DNA from: Planctomycetota bacterium
GTDB lineage: Bacteria > Planctomycetota > Planctomycetia > Pirellulales > UBA7805
Reading direction: 5' to 3'
NCBI GenBank assembly: GCA_003389215.1
Contig: QQVP01000094.1
Coordinates: 62,001 to 126,000, forward strand
Length of the DNA stretch: 64,000 nt
The position numbers and the translations under genes are program-made. Of this stretch, positions 17,986 to 27,349 are shown in pieces. Each line of letters opens with the position of its first letter. Position 1 is the first letter of the stretch. The notes under the pieces are model-generated. The model did not search any database. It saw nothing but the letters and a program-made list of their open reading frames with translations, and was not told the origin of the DNA.

Positions 17986-19827
17986 CTATTTCGCATCGGC
18001 CATCGCGGCGAGCTGGACGACGGCCCGATCTTGTTCCTTCTCCAAGAACTGGCGTCCCTTCTTCACGTTGACATGATCCCACGGCAGGCGATCTCCGAGC
18101 TCATTACTCTTGTGCAGCGTACGTTCGATATCGATACCCACCTCGCGCATCGCGGTCCACCATCGTTCGCCGTCGAACTGTTCGTTCCAGCTGTCCATGC
18201 GCGCTCCGCGTCGCCAGGCGAGTTCAATCGCCGCCGCCATTCGTCGATCGGCCCGACTCAGGGCCCCTTCGAGCAAACTCAGCTCGACGTCGTGGCACTT
18301 GACGTTCACGCTGCGGAGTCGCCGCCGTGCGTAGAGGTACTGATGCGCCCAATGGAAATACTCGCGACGCTGCATCCCGTTCCACTGATAGGGCGTGTGT
18401 GGCTTGGGCACGAAGTTGGATACGCTGGCCGTTACCTTCGCGAAGCGTCCGCGAACTTCCTTGCCGATCCGCGAGATCGTCTCGGCCATGTCGATGATGC
18501 CGTCGAGATCGACCTCCCGCTCGCCAGGCAGGCCGCACATGAAATAGAGTTTGACCTGGTCGAAACCATTCTCGAACGCGACTCGGCAACCCTCGTACAA
18601 ATCCTCGTTCTTGATCTTCTTGCGAATCTGGGACCGCATGTCGTCGCGAGCCACTTCCGGCGCCAGCGTCAAACCGGAACGACGCCCGGTGTGAATCAGA
18701 CGCGCGACGCTCTTCAGCTGGTCGTTGACCCGCAAGCTCGGCACGGAGACGTTGACGCCCAGCGGCTTGAAGACCTCCTGCATCCGCGAGACGAGTTCCT
18801 CGAAGTGCGGATAGTCGCTGGTGGACAGCGAGAGCAGCGAGATTTCGTTGAAGCCGGTGTTGCGATACGACTCGAGCGCCCCATTGACGATTGTGTCGAC
18901 TTCGCGAATGCGCAGCGGACGCTTGATCACCGTGCTTTGGCAGAAACGACACTGCCACGGGCAGCCCCGCATAATTTCGATCGCAATGCGATCGTGGACA
19001 CATTCGGAATACGGTACGATCGGTTTGACCGGCAGCGGAATCGCATCGAGATCGGAAATCACCGAGGGCTCGATCGTCTCGGGCACGTCGCTACGCGTGC
19101 GACAGAGCGAGGCGAAGCGTCCGTCCGGAAAGTACTCAGGCTCGTAGAACCGCGGCACATAGGCGAAGGGAACCCGCGCGGCCAGCTCGGCCAGCGCCTC
19201 TTCGCGCTGCCGGCGACCCGCCTCGCCGCCGAGCAACCCCTGCTCTTGCCGGCAACGCTCCTTCAAGCGCATCCACTCGTCGCAGACAACCGGCAGTGCG
19301 GGCTCGCCGTCGCCGGTGACGGCAACGTCGACAAAGGGCGCCACCGGTTCCGTGTTCTGAACACAGGGACCGCCGCTGAGCACCAGCGGATCGACCATCG
19401 TCCGCTGATCGGCATGCAGCGGAATGCCACCGAGATCGATCACCGTGAGCAGATTCGTGTATCCGACTTCGTACTGCAGCGACACGCCCAAGATGTCGAA
19501 TTCGGACAGGGGTGTGAAGGTCTCGAGGCTGTAGAGCGGCAGCCCCTCGCGACGCAGCTCCGCTTCCATATCCATCCAGGGGGCGAAGACCCGTTCGCAG
19601 AGCCAGTCCTCTTTGTCGTTCATCAAGGAATAGAGCACCTGCAGACCGTGGTGGCTCATCCCAATCGCGTACGTGTCGGGAAAGGCGAAGCAAAGCCTAC
19701 CGCGCACCTGACCATGATCTTTGCGGACCGCATTGAGTTCGCCACCAACATAATGTGCGGGCTGCTGCACGCGCGGCAGCACGCGGCTCATCACGATTTC
19801 GCGCAGGCCGGGGCCGTCCATCTTCAT
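17986..19827 (-). CDS. B12-binding-type radical SAM protein (TIGR03960-like)
   Basis: The 613-aa protein (start ATG 19827) has an N-terminal half resembling the B12-binding domain and then a radical SAM barrel. The iron-sulphur motif CPWQCRFC (C-x3-C-x2-C, about residues 288-295) sits within RGCPWQCRFCQST. Further family segments are LTLAPEVARDDMR and KLYFMCGLPGE. It matches the radical SAM family often fused or paired with DUF2344 proteins; no DUF2344 domain is visible here. The substrate is unknown. It is divergent from the Rieske ferredoxin gene. Confidence 0.85.
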   Translation of the reverse strand: MKMDGPGLREIVMSRVLPRVQQPAHYVGGELNAVRKDHGQVRGRLCFAFPDTYAIGMSHHGLQVLYSLMNDKEDWLCERVFAPWMDMEAELRREGLPLYSLETFTPLSEFDILGVSLQYEVGYTNLLTVIDLGGIPLHADQRTMVDPLVLSGGPCVQNTEPVAPFVDVAVTGDGEPALPVVCDEWMRLKERCRQEQGLLGGEAGRRQREEALAELAARVPFAYVPRFYEPEYFPDGRFASLCRTRSDVPETIEPSVISDLDAIPLPVKPIVPYSECVHDRIAIEIMRGCPWQCRFCQSTVIKRPLRIREVDTIVNGALESYRNTGFNEISLLSLSTSDYPHFEELVSRMQEVFKPLGVNVSVPSLRVNDQLKSVARLIHTGRRSGLTLAPEVARDDMRSQIRKKIKNEDLYEGCRVAFENGFDQVKLYFMCGLPGEREVDLDGIIDMAETISRIGKEVRGRFAKVTASVSNFVPKPHTPYQWNGMQRREYFHWAHQYLYARRRLRSVNVKCHDVELSLLEGALSRADRRMAAAIELAWRRGARMDSWNEQFDGERWWTAMREVGIDIERTLHKSNELGDRLPWDHVNVKKGRQFLEKEQDRAVVQLAAMADAK

Positions 19828-19928
19828 ATTCGGGCATCCTCGTAGAGCATTGCGTCGAAGTGGGGCCAACGTGGCGGAGATCGCGGAGGCCGACACCCCG
19901 CGCCCGACGTCATCATTTCCAAGCAACT

Positions 19929-19956
19929 AATTTACCGCGTTGCCACCCCCTTGCAA
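19929..19956 (-). promoter_or_regulatory. Promoter-like element for the radical SAM gene
   Basis: On the minus strand TTGCAA (19951-19956) and TAAATT (19929-19934) are 16 bases apart, about 100 bases upstream of the ATG. It lies in the 247-base divergent gap shared with the ferredoxin gene. Confidence 0.35.
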
Positions 19957-20074
19957 AATAGCGCGTCGCAAAGCGAACCACGCATGACCGCTATCACTTG
20001 CCCTGCCCCGCCGATAGAATGCCGCTTTCGACCGCCTCAGCGAGCCTACGACCAGCCTTGGAGATTTTCGCGTC

Positions 20075-20440
20075 ATGTCCGAATTCGTGACCGTCGCCAA
20101 GGTTGGAGCGATCCCCGAAGGTGAGGGTGCCACCTTTACCGTCGGAGATCGACTGGTGGCGGTCTTCCTCTCCGACGGCAAGTACCACGCGATCGACGAT
20201 CTCTGTCCCCACATGGGCGCGTCGCTGGGCGAGGGTCACGTCGAAGACGGCGTGGTGAGCTGTCCCTGGCACGCCTGGCGGTTCCGCGTCAGCGACGGAA
20301 CCTGGTGCGATAATCCGAAGCTGGGTGTCGATTGCTTCGAGGTGCGGATCGAAGGCGATGAGATACAGGTCCGCGTGCCGCCTCCGGCCGAGTCTGCGGA
20401 CGAATCTGAGGATGCGTCTTCCGACGAGGCCAGTGGCTGA
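20075..20440 (+). CDS. Rieske-type [2Fe-2S] ferredoxin
   Basis: This 121-aa soluble protein resembles the NirD/aromatic-dioxygenase ferredoxins. The two cluster boxes are CPHMG (C-x-H) and CPWHAW (C-x2-H), at about residues 48 and 68. It lacks the extra disulphide cysteines of respiratory Rieske proteins, has no signal peptide, and has an acidic Ser/Asp/Glu-rich tail. It would shuttle electrons in the cytoplasm, but no oxygenase or reductase gene is beside it. A TAGAAT lies at 20015-20020. Confidence 0.9.
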   Translation: MSEFVTVAKVGAIPEGEGATFTVGDRLVAVFLSDGKYHAIDDLCPHMGASLGEGHVEDGVVSCPWHAWRFRVSDGTWCDNPKLGVDCFEVRIEGDEIQVRVPPPAESADESEDASSDEASG

Positions 20441-20482
20441 AGCCTGACGAGCTGGCCCCAGCAGAGTCGGTTAACGATCGCG

Positions 20483-21166
20483 CTACACCGCCACCGATTC
20501 GCCCGGTTCGAGCAGGATCGGTTCAGCGCTCGTCTCGCTTCGCACTTGCTCCGCCCAGGCGGCGGCATCCTGCTCAATCGGCGGCCACGTGTTGAAGTGC
20601 GCGGGCGCGACACGCTTGGGGCCGAGTAACTTAGTCGCTTCGACGGCATCGCGGGGGCCCATCGTGAAGAGGTCGCCAATCGGCAGCACTGCCAGGTCGA
20701 GCCCCGCCCCACCGATCCGCTCCATGTCGTTAAACAGCGCCGTGTCACAAGCAAAGTAAAGCGTCGACGCCGGCAGCTTCAACAGAAAACCGGACGCGGT
20801 ACCGCCGTAGCTTCCGTCGGGCAGGCTGCTGCTGTGATGGGCCAGGGTCATCGTCACCTCACCCCACGGCAGCGCGACGCTGCCGCCGAGGTTCATCGGC
20901 TGCGTATTGTCGATCCCCTGCCCCGCCACCCATTGGCAGATCTCGAAATTTGCCACCACGGTGGCGCCGGTGCGTTTGGCGATCGAGACCAAGTCGGCCA
21001 CGTGATCGAAGTGGCCGTGCGAGACAAGAATCGTGTCGGCCTCGACCTCGTCCGCTTTGACCGGAGCGGTCGGCGATTCGTCGAGAAACGGGTCGAGCAA
21101 TATCTTGTGGTCGATCGTGGCCAGCAACCAGGTGCCGTGGCCCAGCCAGGTGAGTTGTGCCGACAT
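20483..21166 (-). CDS. UPF0173-family metallo-beta-lactamase-fold hydrolase
   Basis: The 227-aa protein begins MSAQLTWLGHGTWLL and has the fold's metal-binding SHGHFDHV, AHHSSS and FACDTALF segments, followed by VAPAHFNTWP. These match the UPF0173 metal-dependent hydrolases (the YtkL group), whose substrate is not settled. The start ATG at 21166 overlaps the pgi TAA by one base (TAATG), so translation is coupled to pgi. The frame runs much further upstream inside pgi, but those residues are not family-like. Confidence 0.88.
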   Translation of the reverse strand: MSAQLTWLGHGTWLLATIDHKILLDPFLDESPTAPVKADEVEADTILVSHGHFDHVADLVSIAKRTGATVVANFEICQWVAGQGIDNTQPMNLGGSVALPWGEVTMTLAHHSSSLPDGSYGGTASGFLLKLPASTLYFACDTALFNDMERIGGAGLDLAVLPIGDLFTMGPRDAVEATKLLGPKRVAPAHFNTWPPIEQDAAAWAEQVRSETSAEPILLEPGESVAV

Positions 21167-22581
21167 TATGCAGATCCTCCGCGTAGATGCGTGCCCATGT
21201 GGCGTTTGTAGGCTTCGACGCCCGGTTGGCCGTAAGGGTTGATGCCGATCAAGCGGCCCTCGACGACCGTGGCCAACATCATCATTTGGAAGAACTGACC
21301 CAGCGAGGCCTCGTCCGACTTGGGCAGATGCAAGTCCGCCGTCGGGCGACCGTCTTCGGCATAGGCCTGGTTGGTCCCCGCGATAGCGGCGACCATGACC
21401 TCCGGCGTCGTCTTGCCGGCCAGTGCGTTGAGTTGATCTTGATCGAGCGGCGACGATTCGATCGTCACGCGATCGCACCGCACCTGGTCGACGATGAGGT
21501 TAGTGATCAGCTTGTCCCGCGGACCCTCTTGATGTTGCTGACCACGCGAGTGAAGGTCGCGTGTGTTGACAACCGTTAGCGGCAAGGCGCCCCGTTCCTC
21601 TTTGCCGAGACTCTCGGCCAACAGCTGGTCGTACCACAGCCCGAGCGCCTCGAGACGACTGCCCCACACCGAAAGCACGCGTGTCGACGCCGCTCGCTGC
21701 TTTTCCATCAAGTGGCAGATCGCCACGTAGTCGAGCACCGGGTTGTCCCCGGGGGCCGACTCCCGGAAGCGACGATTCATGGCCGCCGCCCCGCGGAGCA
21801 GCTCGACGACGTTCAATCCCAAAATGGCCGCCGGCAACAGCCCCACGGCCGAAAGCACCGAGAAGCGACCGCCGACGCCGTCGGGCACGCGAAAGATGTC
21901 CGCACAGCCGAGGGCCTTGGCCAGGTCGAAGAGTCGCCCGCTCGCCCCGGTGACCGGCAGCACGTAGCGGCCCAGCTCCGGCTCGCCGAGTCCACTCGCT
22001 TTGCGAAGCGTGGTGAGAAACGTACGCAGCGAGAGGGCTGTCTCCAGCGTGCCGCCACTCTTACTGATCACGGCGATGGCCCACCGCTGGTCGAGGTCGT
22101 CGAAGTTGGCACCGGAGAGTAGCTCCCTCAGGCCACTGGTCGCGTCGTTGTCGACGTTGTTGCCGTCAAAGTACAGACGTGGGCGGCCGCCCCGCTCGGC
22201 GCGGGAAAGTTCATTGTGGTAGGGATGGCAACAGGCATCGAACAACGCCCGGGCACCCATGTAGGAACCGCCGATGCCCAAGAGCACGACCCGGTCGACT
22301 TGATCGGCGAGTTGGTTTGCGGCGGCCAGGATCTTGCCCAGCTCGCTCTCCGCGCGGTTGGCTTCGTACTCGGCGAGCAGCCGATCGGGCAGATCGAGGA
22401 AGGCGGCGTCGAGCGGCTGTTTCGCCGCAGGAATGGTGACATCGCCCCGAAGCAAATCAAGATCGCCCAGCACCTCGGCCCGGGCCTTTTCCAGCTCGGG
22501 CGCAAGCCGCGCGACATCGCCGGCGGCCAGGCCGTGAGCCGCCCGTAGCGTGGCAGTCGGGTCGTAGATGAGTGTTTCCAT
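21166..22581 (-). CDS. pgi: Glucose-6-phosphate isomerase
   Basis: PGI interconverts glucose 6-phosphate and fructose 6-phosphate. The 471-aa protein has the SIS-fold segments VVLLGIGGSYMGARALFDA (sugar-phosphate loop) and AIVISKSGGTLETA-like ISKSGGTLETA, the catalytic-region SVWGSRLEALGLWYDQL, and a C-terminal INPYGQPGVEAYKR. The length is that of the shorter bacterial forms. The ATG at 22581 has GGGAG six bases upstream; the open frame to 22827 has no family sequence. The UPF0173 gene follows with overlapping codons. Confidence 0.95.
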   Translation of the reverse strand: METLIYDPTATLRAAHGLAAGDVARLAPELEKARAEVLGDLDLLRGDVTIPAAKQPLDAAFLDLPDRLLAEYEANRAESELGKILAAANQLADQVDRVVLLGIGGSYMGARALFDACCHPYHNELSRAERGGRPRLYFDGNNVDNDATSGLRELLSGANFDDLDQRWAIAVISKSGGTLETALSLRTFLTTLRKASGLGEPELGRYVLPVTGASGRLFDLAKALGCADIFRVPDGVGGRFSVLSAVGLLPAAILGLNVVELLRGAAAMNRRFRESAPGDNPVLDYVAICHLMEKQRAASTRVLSVWGSRLEALGLWYDQLLAESLGKEERGALPLTVVNTRDLHSRGQQHQEGPRDKLITNLIVDQVRCDRVTIESSPLDQDQLNALAGKTTPEVMVAAIAGTNQAYAEDGRPTADLHLPKSDEASLGQFFQMMMLATVVEGRLIGINPYGQPGVEAYKRHMGTHLRGGSA

Positions 22582-22890
22582 GCAGGACTCCCAACGGGGC
22601 GACGTCCGCGCCGACACCCTCGTATTCTGTCGATTTTCGTAGAGATTAGCCGACACCCCAAGTTCTAGCCAGGGGCGCAGCAATGCCAACCGGAAACGCA
22701 GAGCGCGACAGCGGGACGCACGGCCGCGGTGCGCAGCATCGTGGGCGGACTTGTGTTCCTGGTCCGATCTGTTACCAAGGGAGATCGCGGACGCGTCGGC
22801 CGCGAGACGTTCGCGAACTTTGCACACAACCGCGATGGCACCCCATCGCGAATTCCTTCATCACATCCAGCTTCCCGGAACCGCCCCGCC
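22582..22890. other. 309-base divergent intergenic region, pgi / phosphoglycerate mutase
   Basis: No gene is supported here. The region should hold promoters for two divergent glycolytic genes, but I found no convincing -35/-10 pair. The notable element is a perfect hairpin at 22831-22850, described separately. Confidence 0.5.
22831..22850 (+). repeat. Perfect 8-bp stem-loop upstream of the phosphoglycerate mutase gene
   Basis: CGCGATGG (22831-22838) and CCATCGCG (22843-22850) are exact inverted copies around a CACC loop, 40 bases before the ATG at 22891. No T-tract follows, so it is not a standard terminator. It could be an operator or an RNA leader hairpin. Confidence 0.5.
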
Positions 22891-24096
22891 ATGGACATGC
22901 ACGAATTGACCCGTGAGCTGAAGACTCAAAACGAGTCGAAGATTCTCCTGCTGGTGGCCGACGGGCTGGGAGGATTGCCGCAGCAGCCAGGCGGACTCAC
23001 CGAGTTGGAGACGGCCAACACGCCCCATCTCGACGAGCTGGCCAAACGCGGCGTCTGTGGAAGCAGCATTCCGGTGAAGCCGGGCATCAGTCCCGGCAGC
23101 GGGCCGGGACACCTGGGGCTCTTCGGTTACGATCCGATTCAATACACGATTGGCCGCGGTGCGTTGGAGGCGACCGGCATCGGTTTCGAACTGGGCGAGC
23201 AGGACGTCGCCATCCGCTGCAATTTCTGCACGCTCGATAACGAAGGGCGAATTGTCGATCGACGGGCGGGACGGATTCCGAGCGAGGAGAGCGCCCCGCT
23301 GGCGGTGCGGTTGCGCGACGTGCAGATCGACGGCGTCGAGGTCTTCGTCGAACCGGTCAAGGAACATCGCTTTGTCGTCGTGCTGCGAGGACCGGGCCTG
23401 GAGGGCAACGTCGCCGATACGGATCCGCAGGCGACCGGCGTCCCGCGGCTCAAGCCCCAGGCGACCGACGAGGGAAGTCGTCGCACCGCGGAGGTGGCCG
23501 CCGAGTTCGTTCGCCAGGCGGACCAACTGCTCGCCGACCAGGCGAAAGCCAACGGTCTGACGATGCGAGGTTTCTCGGGCCGTCCCAACCTGCCATCCTA
23601 CGAAGAGGTCTACGGATTGCGCGCGGCGGCCGTGGCCGTCTATCCGATGTACAAGGGCCTGGCCAAGCTGGCCGGGATGCAGATCGTCGGTCAGGCGCAA
23701 ACCCTGGCCGATCAGGTCGACGTGGTCCGCGCGCATTGGCAGGAATTCGACTTCTTCTTCGTGCACTTCAAATACACCGACAGCACGGGCGAAGACGGTG
23801 ACTTCGACGCGAAGGTCGCCCAAACCGAGGCGTTCGACGCGGCCATTCCCGGCTTCATGCAACTCGGGCCGACCGTGACGATCGTCACCGGCGATCACAG
23901 CACGCCGAGCATGCTGGCCTCGCACAGTTGGCACCCCGTGCCGACGTTGCTGGCCGCCGAGCATTGCCGCACGGACGCCTGCGAACGATTCGGCGAAACC
24001 GAATGTCTGCGGGGTGGCCTGGGACAGTTCGAGGCCAAGTACCTGATGCCGCTGGCGCTGGCCAACGCAGGCCGGCTGGCCAAGTACGGGGCCTAA
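22891..24096 (+). CDS. apgM: 2,3-bisphosphoglycerate-independent phosphoglycerate mutase, archaeal type
   Basis: This enzyme interconverts 3- and 2-phosphoglycerate through a phosphoserine. The 401-aa protein has the ApgM signature LLVADGLGGLP near the start, GSGPGHLGLFGYDP around residues 70-83 with the serine nucleophile, RCNFCTLD, and the alkaline phosphatase-superfamily metal site VTGDHSTPS near the C-terminus. It belongs to the archaeal-type family rather than GpmI or GpmA. ATG 22891 is preferred over the frame's beginning at 22729. It is divergent from pgi. Confidence 0.93.
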   Translation: MDMHELTRELKTQNESKILLLVADGLGGLPQQPGGLTELETANTPHLDELAKRGVCGSSIPVKPGISPGSGPGHLGLFGYDPIQYTIGRGALEATGIGFELGEQDVAIRCNFCTLDNEGRIVDRRAGRIPSEESAPLAVRLRDVQIDGVEVFVEPVKEHRFVVVLRGPGLEGNVADTDPQATGVPRLKPQATDEGSRRTAEVAAEFVRQADQLLADQAKANGLTMRGFSGRPNLPSYEEVYGLRAAAVAVYPMYKGLAKLAGMQIVGQAQTLADQVDVVRAHWQEFDFFFVHFKYTDSTGEDGDFDAKVAQTEAFDAAIPGFMQLGPTVTIVTGDHSTPSMLASHSWHPVPTLLAAEHCRTDACERFGETECLRGGLGQFEAKYLMPLALANAGRLAKYGA

Positions 24097-24156
24097 ACCG
24101 CATATCAACTCGCGGTCGCGGCGAGTCGGGCCGTGCGTAAGAGGAACGGACGCGAC

Positions 24157-25434
24157 CTAGGGCACCAGCCGGGCATCGAGCCAGTTGGCATGATCGCCGA
24201 CGTCGCCTCCTTCCGCAAAATCGACGACCAGGTTGATCCGTTCGGCGTTAGAAATGTCCAGCGACATCGGCACCGGCGGATCGCCACCGCGGATCAAGGG
24301 GCTCACATAGATAGCGCGGGGCCGGGCGTCGCCGTTGTCGACAAAGACGCGAAAGCGCACACAGCCTTTCTTTCCTACGGACGCGTCGACGGCCAGGTCC
24401 GCCTCCAGCCGGCGATGCTCGCCCCGTCGATAGGTCAAACGAGCGGCGCTGTGCATGCCCAGGCCCTTGCCATAGACACGGTCGTCGTGGCGGAGCCATC
24501 CCCCACCGACGGCGCGGTCGTTGGTAAAGGGCCACTCGATTTCCAACAGCGGCACATGCCGATAGCTGTGCGGCTCGACGTCCGAAAGGTAAGTCACCGA
24601 ATTGCCCAGCGGCTGAAAGCCGGCCAGCTTGTGCCGGGGAATCTTCAGCGGCGGGAGTCCGGCGAGCGTGACGGCAACGCCACCCTGGTCGTTTTCCCAA
24701 TGACGGGCGACCAGCCGGCTGCCGTCGCTCGTGGCGACGGCGAGAACCAGGTCCGACGTCGGTTCGCGATCGATCAGCGCGGGATTGAAACGAATCGCCA
24801 CGACGCGTCGCATCGAAAGGACCACCTGCTGTTCGTTGTTCGTCAGTCGCAGGTCCCGTTCGGTCAACGTGTCGATCGTTCCCGCCAGCGAATCGCCATT
24901 CTCTAAAATGACTTCATCGGCGGTATGCTCGGTCGATCTCAATTGATCGATCAACTGATCCTGCTCGACGAGATTGCCCGGCAGGCGGAACAGCACGCCG
25001 CTTACCCTCCCCAGCGGAATTCGCACCGGGGCCGAGGCGCGCAGGTCGGCGTCGGAGAAACCGGGCTCGACGACCAGGAAGTCACCCTCAATCCGGATCG
25101 GAGCGCCCAGCGAGCGACCGACCAACAGACCGCCGTCGGCGAGCACCACCTGCGGTGTGCGTTCGGCGGTGACCGCGCTGCCCCAGCGGACCAGCGAGTC
25201 GAGCGGCACGTCGCGACGCTGGCGCCGCTCGGTGACGAAGCGTGCCGCTCCCGCGGAGGTAAATTCTGCGAAGCGACCCTCGAAGCGATCGCCCCCGGCA
25301 ACGATCACCTCGGGGAGTTCGTCAGCGAGTCCCATCTTCGGCGCGGCCCAAAATACGAACACGGCCCACAAAACCATGGGGACAACGAAGAGAACTGCGC
25401 GGTAGATGTCTCGAGGGGCCATCGCGAAAGACAC
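24157..25434 (-). CDS. NPCBM/NEW2-domain secreted or anchored protein
   Basis: The product is 425 aa from the GTG at 25434, or 421 from the ATG at 25422. A hydrophobic segment (about residues 12-32) is a signal or anchor. The middle is beta-rich. The C-terminal 140 residues match the NPCBM/NEW2 carbohydrate-binding-like domain, with VYGKGLGMHS, a Gly-rich KKGCVRFRVFVD and NANWLDARL-like HANWLDARL. The GTG directly abuts the stop of the toroid protein gene, so it is the last gene of the cluster. Role unknown. Confidence 0.82.
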   Translation of the reverse strand: MSFAMAPRDIYRAVLFVVPMVLWAVFVFWAAPKMGLADELPEVIVAGGDRFEGRFAEFTSAGAARFVTERRQRRDVPLDSLVRWGSAVTAERTPQVVLADGGLLVGRSLGAPIRIEGDFLVVEPGFSDADLRASAPVRIPLGRVSGVLFRLPGNLVEQDQLIDQLRSTEHTADEVILENGDSLAGTIDTLTERDLRLTNNEQQVVLSMRRVVAIRFNPALIDREPTSDLVLAVATSDGSRLVARHWENDQGGVAVTLAGLPPLKIPRHKLAGFQPLGNSVTYLSDVEPHSYRHVPLLEIEWPFTNDRAVGGGWLRHDDRVYGKGLGMHSAARLTYRRGEHRRLEADLAVDASVGKKGCVRFRVFVDNGDARPRAIYVSPLIRGGDPPVPMSLDISNAERINLVVDFAEGGDVGDHANWLDARLVP

Positions 25435-26502
25435 CTAACGCTGAAAGATGGGAAGCATGTTGTTCGGCATCTGCAACACGATCAACGCCATGCTCGTGCC
25501 ATACTCCTGGCCGATCGAGTCCATCCACGACCCGTCGCGACGCTGCTGGCCAATCAGCGTATCGCGAATCGCCGGATACCAGGCGTGCCAGTGTTCCCCG
25601 CCGGCGTGCCACATCGCCTGCACCGCATAGTAGTGGCCGTAGAAGTAATGGCCGTCGCGGGCACCAAAGTGCGGGTCGGGCAGGAACCGCATCAAGTAGG
25701 CCAGTCCCTTTTCAATCTCCGGACCTTCATAGATACCGGCGCTTTGCAAGGCGACCACGCCCGCGGCCGAACGCGGAAACTTGCTGTCGCTACCGCGAAG
25801 GATATAGCGGAAGCCCCCGTCGTTGTTCTGGCACTTCTTGATGTACTCGACGCAGCGATCGCGGGTTTCTTTTGGCGCGTGAATCCCGGCGTTGCGGGCG
25901 GCCCGCAAAGCCATGATCTGACAGACCGTGACCGACACATCGGCGTCGTTGGGCACCGGCTCATAGCGCCAGCCTCCCTCCTGATTCTGCGTCCGCACGA
26001 TCAGACGCACGGCCTCGGAAAGCTTGCGCCGCACGTCATTGCGCTGCGTCATGCCGTAGGCCTGCGCCAGGAACAACGTGGCAAACCCGTGACCATACAT
26101 CCGCCCGTGGGTACGGGCCTGGTGCCGCGAAATCAGGCCGCTCTGGTCGGTGTTCTTCAGGATGTAGTCCAGGCACCGATCGACCTGCTCGCCGTAGGGT
26201 CCGCGTCCCGGCGTGCTGCCGCCCGACATGAAGGCCAATCCCCCCAGGGCGACCACCGCCACGTTTTGGCTGTACACGCCTGTGCCGAAGGAGCCGTTCT
26301 CGGCCTGGCGACTGGCAAGATACTCCAACCCCCGCGCGATGGCCGTCTGAGCACGCGGAGTGACCAGTTCGGCCGCCGTCTGTTCGGGATCGCGCTCGTC
26401 TTGCCCCTCGTCGTCATCGGCCAACAGCCCACGCGCCCCCAGGGCCAGCGTCGAGGCGAGCGAACCGCGGATCAGGAATTGGCGTCGATTGAACTGCGTC
26501 AT
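25435..26502 (-). CDS. Tat-exported prenyltransferase/squalene-oxidase-repeat (alpha/alpha toroid) protein
   Basis: The 355-aa product begins MTQFNRRQFLIRGSLAS, a twin-arginine-type signal, with cleavage likely near residue 28. The body consists of repeated helix pairs with QxxGGWRY, NNDGGFRY and RRDGSWMDS turns, the hallmark of the terpenoid cyclase/protein prenyltransferase toroid. The squalene-hopene cyclase acid motif DxDDT is not present; DADVSVT is at the comparable position. It may therefore be a binding or scaffold protein rather than a cyclase. The start ATG at 26502 is chosen for the signal. Confidence 0.85.
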   Translation of the reverse strand: MTQFNRRQFLIRGSLASTLALGARGLLADDDEGQDERDPEQTAAELVTPRAQTAIARGLEYLASRQAENGSFGTGVYSQNVAVVALGGLAFMSGGSTPGRGPYGEQVDRCLDYILKNTDQSGLISRHQARTHGRMYGHGFATLFLAQAYGMTQRNDVRRKLSEAVRLIVRTQNQEGGWRYEPVPNDADVSVTVCQIMALRAARNAGIHAPKETRDRCVEYIKKCQNNDGGFRYILRGSDSKFPRSAAGVVALQSAGIYEGPEIEKGLAYLMRFLPDPHFGARDGHYFYGHYYAVQAMWHAGGEHWHAWYPAIRDTLIGQQRRDGSWMDSIGQEYGTSMALIVLQMPNNMLPIFQR

Positions 26503-26530
26503 TTGAACAGGTAGCGGCGTGGCAACAAGG

Positions 26531-27349
26531 TCAGGGTCGTCGGTTCTCGTCCTCGGCAAGTCGTTGGTAGTACTTGCGAATCAAGGGCGCGTACTCGGGC
26601 AACAATTCGACGTCGGCCATTTGGCGAAGGCGTTCCCGTTCACGCTCGGGAAGGTCGCCCCAGAACTCGTCAATGCTGTCACGCAGCAAATCGAGTAAGA
26701 CTTCCTTCTGCGCAATGTCACGGAGCTCCTCGTCCGACTCCTCGCCTTCGGTCGGCTGGGGTTGTGTGGCCGCCTGCGAGCCGCCGGTCGGCTGCTGATT
26801 CCCCGGCGTCTGCTGCTGGCCCGGGTTCGGTTTGTTGCGACGCGCCTGCTGCTGCTGATCTTGCTGCTGGTTCTGCGACTGGGATTGCGATTGCTGTCGC
26901 TGCCGTTGGAGTTCCTTGAGCCAGTCGGTCAATTCCTTGACGATCTGCTCCTGCTTCTCGCGAGTCTCGGGCGAAAGGTCTTTCTCCGCAAGTAGCTCTT
27001 CGACCCGACGCATGATCTCGCCGATCTTGGTAGCCCGATCGGCCTCGGCGCCCAGGTCGGCCCCGTCTTGGCCGCCGTCTCCACCGCCCAGGTCCACATC
27101 CTCGCCGTCGCCAAGATTCTCGCGGTCGCTCGGCTCCAGGTCGATCTCGCCGTCGAGTTCTTCGTCCAGTCCCTCGAACAATTCATCGTCGAGCGAATCG
27201 AGTTCGACTTCGTCCGCCGGCTCGCTCGCGGGAGGACCGTCTTGCTGGCCCAGGGCGACCTGGCCCGCAGTCGCGGCGCTTAGGAAAACCGCCATCGCGG
27301 TCGCAATGATCACGCGGAACGACACCCAGGTAGAAATGGAATGTGTCAT
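26531..27349 (-). CDS. Secreted Gln-rich low-complexity protein
   Basis: The 272-aa product has a signal peptide (residues about 10-33), then a strongly acidic segment of Asp/Glu/Leu repeats, a predicted helix, and a Gln-rich tract of about 60 residues with Ser, Pro and Asn. The C-terminal region is conserved-looking (LLDLLRDSIDEFWGDLPERERERLRQMADVE reads like a short folded domain). Its ATG overlaps the TGA of the 1268-aa gene (27346-27349). Family not recognised; similar low-complexity proteins occur with MoxR/VWA clusters in planctomycetes. Confidence 0.75.
   Translation of the reverse strand: MTHSISTWVSFRVIIATAMAVFLSAATAGQVALGQQDGPPASEPADEVELDSLDDELFEGLDEELDGEIDLEPSDRENLGDGEDVDLGGGDGGQDGADLGAEADRATKIGEIMRRVEELLAEKDLSPETREKQEQIVKELTDWLKELQRQRQQSQSQSQNQQQDQQQQARRNKPNPGQQQTPGNQQPTGGSQAATQPQPTEGEESDEELRDIAQKEVLLDLLRDSIDEFWGDLPERERERLRQMADVELLPEYAPLIRKYYQRLAEDENRRP

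Noticed and set aside
24925..26514. Plus-strand open frame of about 529 codons across the toroid and NPCBM genes
   Set aside because: Antisense shadow; the minus-strand proteins have clear Tat signal, repeats and NPCBM motifs.
26800..26900. Dense CTG/GCT runs resembling a microsatellite
   Set aside because: They are the codons of the Gln-rich tract of the gene at 26531-27349 read on the opposite strand, not a free repeat.
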